Below the pieces are notes generated by a model that had not been told where the DNA came from, searched no databases, and saw only the letters and a program-made list of their open reading frames with translations. Below are positions 47,401-59,400 of a stretch of 64,000 bases of DNA, piece by piece. Every line of letters starts with the position of its first letter. Position 1 is the stretch's first letter. The position numbers were made by a program, and so were the translations under genes. The DNA is taken from NCBI GenBank assembly GCA_030144725.1, contig JASKMD010000006.1:198418-262417 (forward strand), given 5' to 3'. This DNA is from Haematococcus lacustris. Taxonomy: Eukaryota; Chlorophyta; Chlorophyceae; Chlamydomonadales; Haematococcaceae.

Positions 47401-50400
47401 GAGGCATGCTGTTTAGGACAGGCTTGTAAGGGCAGTTGGAAGGGCAGCTCTATAACTGACCTTAGGCCTAGCTGTATGCAATTCTGAACTTATGCTGGCC
47501 CACTGCTTTGCGTGACCTTATGCTGACCTTTGCGTGACCTGCAGATGGCAGCACAGGCGCGACCTTCTGGGATGCCTCTGCGTATGCCTTGCCTGCCTTC
47601 CCTGGTCTGGGCGCCTCTGTGTCCCTCCCCACTAGGGCTTGCGCAGCAGCAGACCCAGCGCTGGGCTTCCGCTGGAACAACTACCACTGTGCCACTGAGC
47701 TGCCCTTCCTCTGCATGGTCAGTGCACGCACGCAATAACTGTAGTGGTATGCAGGAGGGTGGTCGCCAGTCGCCAGTCTGTCTCACAGTCCAGCTCAGCA
47801 CACTCAAACAGTCCAGCTCAGCACACTTTGCTCAGTCCAATGCTCCTACCCACCCCCTCACCTGCCATGAGCTTCCCAAACAGTTGCATGCTGTGTGCTG
47901 CACTCAGACCTCCTCGCTCCTGGCCCCCCCTCCCCCTCCTCCTGGCCCCCCTGCTGCCTTGGCGGTGCCCGGCGCTACCACCATATTCGGCAGCCTGTAC
48001 CGCTTCACGCTCTACTCAGACCCACAGACCTGGCATGCAGCCAGGAGCATCTGTGACGCACAGAATGGCACCCTGGCCACCTTCCGCAGGTATGTGGCCT
48101 GCAGCCAGGCATGGTGCAGCCAGTGTGCCAGCCAGTGTGTGGGGCCCAGGGTCAGTGTGCCAGCCAGTGTGTGGGGCCCAGGGTCAGTGTGCCAGCCAGT
48201 GTGTGGGGCTCAGGTTCAGTGACAACAACACTGCTGGGGCCTTGGTCGCATTGCTAGAGCCCCCTGCTTTCCCATCCCCTTCAACACAGTTGAGTGACAG
48301 TGTGCCTCATGACGTGTTTGACCTCATGATGTGTCTCCCTGCAGCACTGGTGAGTACTCCGCTGTCAGCAATGCGCTGGCATCTAGTCTCACGGCGGTGG
48401 GCTGGGCAGTGTGGATGGGCGCCAGTGCCACCGCCATTGACAGCGTGTGGACCTGGGTGGACGGTGACAGGCTGGTCTGGAGCAACTGGGATGCCAGCCT
48501 GGTGGAGCGACCCAGCAGGTGGGGTAGCAGTGAATGAGGACTTTGCTCAAGTCCCAGAGACAGCACGCAGACACCGGCTAGTGTGCTGCACACAACCTGG
48601 TGTCACATTTAGACCTCATTTAGACCACACAATGCACCTGCACCCTGGTATCACCTCCCAGATATCCCTGATCCCTGATATCCCTGATCCCTGATCCTTG
48701 ATATCCCTCCACGCATTTACACCTTCCCAGGGTGCTTGCTAGGGCTGGCCTGCGGTGCGACCATGTTCAGGCTGCCATGCTGGTGCTGCCCTGGTGCTGC
48801 GGCTGTCCGACCTGTTGCTTCTCTCACTGCTGGCCTCAGGCAATGTGGTGTGGTCCGCACACTGGGCGGTGGCTACTGGGGGCAGGCTGACTGCCTGGAC
48901 ACCCACGCCTACATCTGCAAGACACGCAGCATTGCAGCGCCAGGGCCAAGCAACCTGCCACCCCCACCCGGGTTTTACCTTCCTGCCCCAGCTGGCCCAG
49001 TTCCCCTCACCTTCACTATCAATGGGACCTGGCACTTTGACTTGTTTACGCAGCAGATGGTGGGTAAGCCCCTCACAGGCTGCAAAGAGTGAGAGGATGG
49101 AGTGAGGGGATAGTGAAATTGAGGTGCTATGTCTGCCTGCCTCGGATGTTTGCATATGGCTCATTAAACAGGAATATTGTGTGTGAACCGTGCAGCCAAC
49201 AAGCAGCAAGTCATGAGGTTGCATATGTACATTGGGCAGGCAGCAGGCAGTATAGCTAGCATCCTCACTCCTTGCTGCAATGCGTCGCTTCGATGACACC
49301 TGCTGTGCTGTGTTGCAAGCTAACAAATTTGCTACTGGCTGTGCAATGGCTGTGCAGAGCTACTTGGATGCCAGTGACATGTGCATCCACAACTGGGGCC
49401 TCTTGGCTTGGTTTGAGTCCGAGATCGAGTTCGACACTGTGATGACATACTTCAGGTGCTGGTTCAGTGTGGTGCTGGTTTAGCGTGGTGCTGGTTTGCA
49501 GTGCTGGCTGCTTGTGGTGCAGAGCTCCTTGGTCACTCACTGGTGAGGTCTCTTGGACTAGAGTCAGGGTTAGTCTGAAATTAGGTTATGACCTCCTTGG
49601 TGACATCGTGAAGGGCACTGCGTTGAGGTTGCTGGTGAATTAGCCTGCCTGGTGCCTGCGTCCCACGCTGCAGTTCCTTTGCCGCCCAGCTGACAGAGCA
49701 ATCCCTGTGGATTGGAGCCAGCCTCAACCAGCCCTCTTACACAGCTGGCCTTGGGGGCGTGCAGAACGCTGGCAACTACCCCAACCAGCTGACGTGGGGC
49801 TACACTGGCCTGCCCCTGAACAGCTCCTGGGACCGCTGGAACCCGGTGACCTGTGCAGCTTCCAGCACCAGCTTGCAGCCAGACAACTACCGTGGCGAGC
49901 AGCAATGCCTGGCCACGGACTTCAGCCCCTGCATTCGCTGGAACGACGATGTGTGCAGCAGGCCCAAGCCATTCCTCTGCAAGTCACTGCCTGCGCCTCC
50001 TTCTCCTCCGCCGCCTCTCATGCCACCTACTGCTCCACCGCCCAGTCACCCTGATCCGCCTACTCCAGAATTACCCATCCTGTCTCCACAGCCACCAAAG
50101 TCGCCACCCCCACCGCCTGACAGTGCCCCTTCTTTCCCACCAGAGGACCCAGCCCCACCAAACTGGCCAGGTGCACCTGGTAAGTCGTTATCTGTATAAT
50201 ATCACACTGTGGCGGTGGTGTGGTGGTATTGATATTTATACTACTGTACTGATCCCCAAACCATTTCGCCACCAGCTGTTTGAGCATGACATTTGGTTGG
50301 TGACACCAAATCAGCGTATTACCAACAAGGCAGTATGTTCGACGAAGTAACAAAATGTTTGTGTGACTCAATGATTCTCAATGATAGTATGTATAACCTA

Positions 50401-53400
50401 AGCTGACGACACTGCTGTAGTCCTGCATTGTTTTTGCAGTGCAATCTGCCCCCCCCCCACCCCCTCCACCTCCTCCACCCCCGCTTTCCTCCCCTCCTCC
50501 ATCCCCCTCTCCTCCCCCACCCCCCAGCCCTTCCCCCGACCCTCCCCCACCCCCACCCCCTCTGCCTTCCGAACCCCCACCCCCTCCTCCACCGCCTCCC
50601 CCACCACCTGGCAACCCCGACGCTCCTCCTCCTTCGTCACCTCCTCCTCCCCCTCCCCCTCCTCCTCCTCCCATCCTTCCACCTCCCCCCTCTCCCTCCC
50701 CCCCTCCACCCCCCAGCCCTTCCCCCTCCCCCCCTCCTCCTCCCCCCCCCATGCCTGACGAGCCTCCTCCCCCACCTCCTCCGCCGCCCCCTCCCCCACC
50801 GCAGCCCACTGTGCCTGTTCAGCACGCCCCTCCTCCTCCCCCGCCCCCCCCTCCTCCTCCTCCCAAGAGCCCTCCCCCCTCCCCTTCTCCACCCCCTCCA
50901 CCCAGCCCCTCCCCCCCTCCCCCCCCTCCTCCCCCTCCCTTCCCTGCGGATCCTCCCCCCCCACCCCCACCCCCACCGCCCCCTCCACCTGATCTCCCGG
51001 GCCTTCCAAGTAAGAGTACATGCATCTGTGTTTGCAGCAATCCAATGGATGTCTTGCTATTGTGAACCTGTGGGTGCGTCACGTTTGTGCACCATGCGAT
51101 GCTGCTTAGCTGAACAACAGTGTGGGCATCCTGATGTGCAGTATGCTGCATTGCACACAGCCAGCATTGCATGGCATGCAAGGCATGCAGGGCATGGTTT
51201 AGCTAGCAAAGCAGCGTGAGCTGTGAACTTGGGTCATTTGCTGACCTAGCGGTGGGATGCCATGTTGCTTGTGCAGCTCAATCTGTCCCCCCCCCACCCC
51301 CTCCACCTCCTCCACCCCCGCTATCCTCCCCTCCTCCATCCCCCTCTCCTCCCCCACCCCCCAGCCCTTCCCCCGACCCTCCCCCACCCCCACCCCCTCT
51401 GCCTTCCGAACCCCCACCCCCTCCTCCACCGCCTCCCCCACCACCTGGCAACCCCGACGCTCCTCCTCCTTCGTCACCTCCTCCTCCCCCTCCCCCTCCT
51501 CCTCCTCCCATCCTTCCACCTCCCCCCTCTCCCTCCCCCCCTCCACCCCCCAGCCCTTCCCCCTCCCCCCCTCCTCCTCCCCCCCCCATGCCTGACGAGC
51601 CTCCTCCCCCACCTCCTCCGCCGCCCCCTCCCCCACCGCAGCCCACTGTGCCTGTTCAGCACGCCCCTCCTCCTCCCCCGCCCCCCCCTCCTCCTCCTCC
51701 CAAGAGCCCTCCCCCCTCCCCTTCTCCACCCCCTCCACCCAGCCCCTCCCCCCCTCCCCCCCCTCCTCCCCCTCCCTTCCCTGCGGATCCTCCCCCCCCA
51801 CCCCCACCCCCACCGCCCCCTCCACCTGATCTCCCGGGCCTTCCAAGTAAGAGTACATGCATCTGTGTTTGCAGCAATCCAATGGATGTCTTGCTATTGT
51901 GAACCTGTGGGTGCGTCACGTTTGTGCACCATGCGATGCTGCTTAGCTGAACAACAGTGTGGGCATCCTGATGTGCAGTATGCTGCATTGCACACAGCCA
52001 GCATTGCATGGCATGCAGGGCATGCAGGGCATGGTTTAGCTAGCAAAGCAGCGTGAGCTGTGAACTTGGGTCATTTGCTGACCTAGCGGTGGGATGCCAT
52101 GTTGCTTGTGCAGCTCAATCTGTCCCCCCCCCACCCCCTCCACCTCCTCCACCCCCGCTATCCTCCCCTCCTCCATCCCCCTCTCCTCCCCCACCCCCCA
52201 GCCCTTCCCCCGACCCTCCCCCACCCCCACCCCCTCTGCCTTCCGAACCCCCACCCCCTCCTCCACCGCCTCCCCCACCACCTGGCAACCCCGACGCTCC
52301 TCCTCCTTCGTCACCTCCTCCTCCCCCTCCCCCTCCTCCTCCTCCCATCCTTCCACCTCCCCCCTCTCCCTCCCCCCCTCCACCCCCCAGCCCTTCCCCC
52401 TCCCCCCCTCCTCCTCCCCCCCCCATGCCTGACGAGCCTCCTCCCCCACCTCCTCCGCCGCCCCCTCCCCCACCGCAGCCCACTGTGCCTGTTCAGCACG
52501 CCCCTCCTCCTCCCCCGCCCCCCCCTCCTCCTCCTCCCAAGAGCCCTCCCCCCTCCCCTTCTCCACCCCCTCCACCCAGCCCCTCCCCCCCTCCCCCCCC
52601 TCCTCCCCCTCCCTTCCCTGCGGATCCTCCCCCCCCACCCCCACCCCCACCGCCCCCTCCACCTGATCTCCCGGGCCTTCCAAGTAAGAGTACATGCATC
52701 TGTGTTTGCAGCAATCCAATAGATGTCTTGCTATTGTGAACCTGTGGGTGCGTCACGTTTGTGCACCATGCGATGCTGCTTAGCTGAACAACAGTGTGGG
52801 CATCCTGATGTGCAGTATGCTGCATTGCACACAGCCAGCATTGCATGGCATGCAGGGCATGCAGGGCATGGTTTAGCTAGCAAAGCAGCGTGAGCTGTGA
52901 ACTTGGGTCATTTGCTGACCTAGCGGTGGGATGCCATGTTGCTTGTGCAGCTCAATCTGTCCCCCCCCCACCCCCTCCACCTCCTCCACCCCCGCTATCC
53001 TCCCCTCCTCCATCCCCCTCTCCTCCCCCACCCCCCAGCCCTTCCCCCGACCCTCCCCCACCCCCACCCCCTCTGCCTTCCGAACCCCCACCCCCTCCTC
53101 CACCGCCTCCCCCACCACCTGGCAACCCCGACGCTCCTCCTCCTTCGTCACCTCCTCCTCCCCCTCCCCCTCCTCCTCCTCCCATCCTTCCACCTCCCCC
53201 CTCTCCCTCCCCCCCTCCACCCCCCAGCCCTTCCCCCTCCCCCCCTCCTCCTCCCCCCCCCATGCCTGACGAGCCTCCTCCCCCACCTCCTCCGCCGCCC
53301 CCTCCCCCACCGCAGCCCACTGTGCCTGTTCAGCACGCCCCTCCTCCTCCCCCGCCCCCCCCTCCTCCTCCTCCCAAGAGCCCTCCCCCCTCCCCTTCTC

Positions 53401-56400
53401 CACCCCCTCCACCCAGCCCCTCCCCCCCTCCCCCCCCTCCTCCCCCTCCCTTCCCTGCGGATCCTCCCCCCCCACCCCCACCCCCACCGCCCCCTCCACC
53501 TGATCTCCCGGGCCTTCCAAGTAAGAGTACATGCATCTGTGTTTGCAGCAATCCAATGGATGTCTTGCTATTGTGAACCTGTGGGTGCGTCACGTTTGTG
53601 CACCATGCGATGCTGCTTAGCTGAACAACAGTGTGGGCATCCTGATGTGCAGTATGCTGCATTGCACACAGCCAGCATTGCATGGCATGCAGGGCATGCA
53701 GGGCATGCAGGGCATGGTTTAGCTAGCAAAGCAGCGTGAGCTGTGAACTTGGGTCATTTGCTGACCTAGCGGTGGGATGCCATGTTGCTTGTGCAGCTCA
53801 ATCTGTCCCCCCCCCACCCCCTCCACCTCCTCCACCCCCGCTATCCTCCCCTCCTCCATCCCCCTCTCCTCCCCCACCCCCCAGCCCTTCCCCCGACCCT
53901 CCCCCACCCCCACCCCCTCTGCCTTCCGAACCCCCACCCCCTCCTCCACCGCCTCCCCCACCACCTGGCAACCCCGACGCTCCTCCTCCTTCGTCACCTC
54001 CTCCTCCCCCTCCCCCTCCTCCTCCTCCCATCCTTCCACCTCCCCCCTCTCCCTCCCCCCCTCCACCCCCCAGCCCTTCCCCCTCCCCCCCTCCTCCTCC
54101 CCCCCCCATGCCTGACGAGCCTCCTCCCCCACCTCCTCCGCCGCCCCCTCCCCCACCGCAGCCCACTGTGCCTGTTCAGCACGCCCCTCCTCCTCCCCCG
54201 CCCCCCCCTCCTCCTCCTCCCAAGAGCCCTCCCCCCTCCCCTTCTCCACCCCCTCCACCCAGCCCCTCCCCCCCTCCCCCCCCTCCTCCCCCTCCCTTCC
54301 CTGCGGATCCTCCCCCCCCACCCCCACCCCCACCGCCCCCTCCACCTGATCTCCCGGGCCTTCCAAGTAAGAGTACATGCATCTGTGTTTGCAGCAATCC
54401 AATGGATGTCTTGCTATTGTGAACCTGTGGGTGCGTCACGTTTGTGCACCATGCGATGCTGCTTAGCTGAACAACAGTGTGGGCATCCTGATGTGCAGTA
54501 TGCTGCATTGCACACAGCCAGCATTGCATGGCATGCAGGGCATGCAGGGCATGGTTTAGCTAGCAAAGCAGCGTGAGCTGTGAACTTGGGTCATTTGCTG
54601 ACCTAGCGGTGGGATGCCATGTTGCTTGTGCAGCTCAATCTGTCCCCCCCCCACCCCCTCCACCTCCTCCACCCCCGCTATCCTCCCCTCCTCCATCCCC
54701 CTCTCCTCCCCCACCCCCCAGCCCTTCCCCCGACCCTCCCCCACCCCCACCCCCTCTGCCTTCCGAACCCCCACCCCCTCCTCCACCGCCTCCCCCACCA
54801 CCTGGCAACCCCGACGCTCCTCCTCCTTCGTCACCTCCTCCTCCCCCTCCCCCTCCTCCTCCTCCCATCCTTCCACCTCCCCCCTCTCCCTCCCCCCCTC
54901 CACCCCCCAGCCCTTCCCCCTCCCCCCCTCCTCCTCCCCCCCCCATGCCTGACGAGCCTCCTCCCCCACCTCCTCCGCCGCCCCCTCCCCCACCGCAGCC
55001 CACTGTGCCTGTTCAGCACGCCCCTCCTCCTCCCCCGCCCCCCCCTCCTCCTCCTCCCAAGAGCCCTCCCCCCTCCCCTTCTCCACCCCCTCCACCCAGC
55101 CCCTCCCCCCCTCCCCCCCCTCCTCCCCCTCCCTTCCCTGCGGATCCTCCCCCCCCACCCCCACCCCCACCGCCCCCTCCACCTGATCTCCCGGGCCTTC
55201 CAAGTAAGAGTACATGCATCTGTGTTTGCAGCAATCCAATGGATGTCTTGCTATTGTGAACCTGTGGGTGCGTCACGTTTGTGCACCATGCGATGCTGCT
55301 TAGCTGAACAACAGTGTGGGCATCCTGATGTGCAGTATGCTGCATTGCACACAGCCAGCATTGCATGGCATGCAGGGCATGCAGGGCATGCAGGGCATGG
55401 TTTAGCTAGCAAAGCAGCGTGAGCTGTGAACTTGGGTCATTTGCTGACCTAGCGGTGGGATGCCATGTTGCTTGTGCAGCTCAATCTGTCCCCCCCCCAC
55501 CCCCTCCACCTCCTCCACCCCCGCTATCCTCCCCTCCTCCATCCCCCTCTCCTCCCCCACCCCCCAGCCCTTCCCCCGACCCTCCCCCACCCCCACCCCC
55601 TCTGCCTTCCGAACCCCCACCCCCTCCTCCACCGCCTCCCCCACCACCTGGCAACCCCGACGCTCCTCCTCCTTCGTCACCTCCTCCTCCCCCTCCCCCT
55701 CCTCCTCCTCCCATCCTTCCACCTCCCCCCTCTCCCTCCCCCCCTCCACCCCCCAGCCCTTCCCCCTCCCCCCCTCCTCCTCCCCCCCCCATGCCTGACG
55801 AGCCTCCTCCCCCACCTCCTCCGCCGCCCCCTCCCCCACCGCAGCCCACTGTGCCTGTTCAGCACGCCCCTCCTCCTCCCCCGCCCCCCCCTCCTCCTCC
55901 TCCCAAGAGCCCTCCCCCCTCCCCTTCTCCACCCCCTCCACCCAGCCCCTCCCCCCCTCCCCCCCCTCCTCCCCCTCCCTTCCCTGCGGATCCTCCCCCC
56001 CCACCCCCACCCCCACCGCCCCCTCCACCTGATCTCCCGGGCCTTCCAAGTAAGAGTACATGCATCTGTGTTTGCAGCAATCCAATGGATGTCTTGCTAT
56101 TGTGAACCTGTGGGTGCGTCACGTTTGTGCACCATGCGATGCTGCTTAGCTGAACAACAGTGTGGGCATCCTGATGTGCAGTATGCTGCATTGCACACAG
56201 CCAGCATTGCATGGCATGCAGGGCATGCAGGGCATGGTTTAGCTAGCAAAGCAGCGTGAGCTGTGAACTTGGGTCATTTGCTGACCTAGCGGTGGGATGC
56301 CATGTTGCTTGTGCAGCTCAATCTGTCCCCCCCCCACCCCCTCCACCTCCTCCACCCCCGCTATCCTCCCCTCCTCCATCCCCCTCTCCTCCCCCACCCC

Positions 56401-59400
56401 CCAGCCCTTCCCCCGACCCTCCCCCACCCCCACCCCCTCTGCCTTCCGAACCCCCACCCCCTCCTCCACCGCCTCCCCCACCACCTGGCAACCCCGACGC
56501 TCCTCCTCCTTCGTCACCTCCTCCTCCCCCTCCCCCTCCTCCTCCTCCCATCCTTCCACCTCCCCCCTCTCCCTCCCCCCCTCCACCCCCCAGCCCTTCC
56601 CCCTCCCCCCCTCCTCCTCCCCCCCCCATGCCTGACGAGCCTCCTCCCCCACCTCCTCCGCCGCCCCCTCCCCCACCGCAGCCCACTGTGCCTGTTCAGC
56701 ACGCCCCTCCTCCTCCCCCGCCCCCCCCTCCTCCTCCTCCCAAGAGCCCTCCCCCCTCCCCTTCTCCACCCCCTCCACCCAGCCCCTCCCCCCCTCCCCC
56801 CCCTCCTCCCCCTCCCTTCCCTGCGGATCCTCCCCCCCCACCCCCACCCCCACCGCCCCCTCCACCTGATCTCCCGGGCCTTCCAAGTAAGAGTACATGC
56901 ATCTGTGTTTGCAGCAATCCAATGGATGTCTTGCTATTGTGAACCTGTGGGTGCGTCACGTTTGTGCACCATGCGATGCTGCTTAGCTGAACAACAGTGT
57001 GGGCATCCTGATGTGCAGTATGCTGCATTGCACACAGCCAGCATTGCATGGCATGCAGGGCATGCAGGGCATGGTTTAGCTAGCAAAGCAGCGTGAGCTG
57101 TGAACTTGGGTCATTTGCTGACCTAGCGGTGGGATGCCATGTTGCTTGTGCAGCTCAATCTGTCCCCCCCCCCACCCCCTCCACCTCCTCCACCCCCGCT
57201 ATCCTCCCCTCCTCCATCCCCCTCTCCTCCCCCACCCCCCAGCCCTTCCCCCGACCCTCCCCCACCCCCACCCCCTCTGCCTTCCGAACCCCCACCCCCT
57301 CCTCCACCGCCTCCCCCACCACCTGGCAACCCCGACGCTCCTCCTCCTTCGTCACCTCCTCCTCCCCCTCCCCCTCCTCCTCCTCCCATCCTTCCACCTC
57401 CCCCCTCTCCCTCCCCCCCTCCACCCCCCAGCCCTTCCCCCTCCCCCCCTCCTCCTCCCCCCCCCATGCCTGACGAGCCTCCTCCCCCACCTCCTCCGCC
57501 GCCCCCTCCCCCACCGCAGCCCACTGTGCCTGTTCAGCACGCCCCTCCTCCTCCCCCGCCCCCCCCTCCTCCTCCTCCCAAGAGCCCTCCCCCCTCCCCT
57601 TCTCCACCCCCTCCACCCAGCCCCTCCCCCCCTCCCCCCCCTCCTCCCCCTCCCTTCCCTGCGGATCCTCCCCCCCCCCCCCCCACCCCCACCGCCCCCT
57701 CCACCTGATCTCCCGGGCCTTCCAAGTAAGAGTACATGCATCTGTGTTTGCAGCGATCCAATGGATGTCTTGCTATTGTGAACCTGTGGGTGCGTCACGT
57801 TTGTGCACCATGCGATGCTGCTTAGCTGAACAACAGTGTGGGCATCCTGATGTGCAGTATGCTGCATTGCACACAGCCAGCATTGCATGGCATGCAAGGC
57901 ATGCAGGGCATGCAGGGCATGGTTTAGCTAGCAAAGCAGCGTGAGCTGTGAACTTGGGTCATTTGCTGACCTAGCGGTGGGATGCCATGTTGCTTGTGCA
58001 GCTCAATCTGTCCCCCCCCCACCCCCTCCACCTCCTCCACCCCCGCTATCCTCCCCTCCTCCATCCCCCTCTCCTCCCCCACCCCCCAGCCCTTCCCCCG
58101 ACCCTCCCCCACCCCCACCCCCTCTGCCTTCCGAACCCCCACCCCCTCCTCCACCGCCTCCCCCACCACCTGGCAACCCCGACGCTCCTCCTCCTTCGTC
58201 ACCTCCTCCTCCCCCTCCCCCTCCTCCTCCTCCCATCCTTCCACCTTCCCCCTCTCCCTCCCCCCCTCCACCCCCGAGCCCTTCCCCCTCCCCCCCTCCT
58301 CCTCCCCCCCCCATGCCTGACGAGCCTCCTCCCCCACCTCCTCCGCCGCCCCCTCCCCCACCGCAGCCCACTGTGCCTGTTCAGCACGCCCCTCCTCCTC
58401 CCCCGCCCCCCCCTCCTCCTCCTCCCAAGAGCCCTCCCCCCTCCCCTTCTCCACCCCCTCCACCCAGCCCCTCCCCCCCTCCCCCCCCTCCTCCCCCTCC
58501 CTTCCCTGCGGATCCTCCCCCCCCACCCCCACCCCCACCGCCCCCTCCACCTGATCTCCCGGGCCTTCCAAGTAAGAGTACATGCATCTGTGTTTGCAGC
58601 AATCCAATGGATGTCTTGCTATTGTGAACCTGTGGGTGCGTCACGTTTGTGCACCATGCGATGCTGCTTAGCTGAACAACAGTGTGGGCATCCTGATGTG
58701 CAGTATGCTGCATTGCACACAGCCAGCATTGCATGGCATGCAGGGCATGCAGGGCATGGTTTAGCTACCAAAGCAGCGTGAGCTGTGAACTTGGGTCATT
58801 TGCTGACCTAGCGGTGGGATGCCATGTTGCTTGTGCAGCTCAATCTGTCCCCCCCCCCACCCCCTCCACCTCCTCCACCCCCGCTATCCTCCCCTCCTCC
58901 ATCCCCCTCTCCTCCCCCACCCCCCAGCCCTTCCCCCGACCCTCCCCCACCCCCACCCCCTCTGCCTTCCGAGCCCCCACCCCCTCCTCCACCGCCTCCC
59001 CCACCACCTGGCAACCCCGACGCTCCTCCTCCTTCGTCCCCTCCTCCTCCCCCTCCCCCTCCTCCTCCTCCCATCCTTCCACCTTCCCCCTCTCCCTCCC
59101 CCCCTCCCCCCCCCAGCCCTTCCCCCTCCCCCCCTCCTCCTCCCCCCCCCATGCCTGACGAGCCTCCTCCCCCACCTCCTCCGCCGCCCCCTCCCCCACC
59201 GCAGCCCACTGTGCCTGTTCAGCACGCCCCTCCTCCTCCCCCGCCCCCCCCTCCTCCTCCTCCCAAGAGCCCTCCCCCCTCCCCTTCTCCACCCCCTCCA
59301 CCCAGCCCCTCCCCCCCTCCCCCCCCTCCTCCCCCTCCCTTCCCTGCGGATCCTCCCCCCCCCCCCCCACCCCCACCGCCCCCTCCACCTGATCTCCCGG

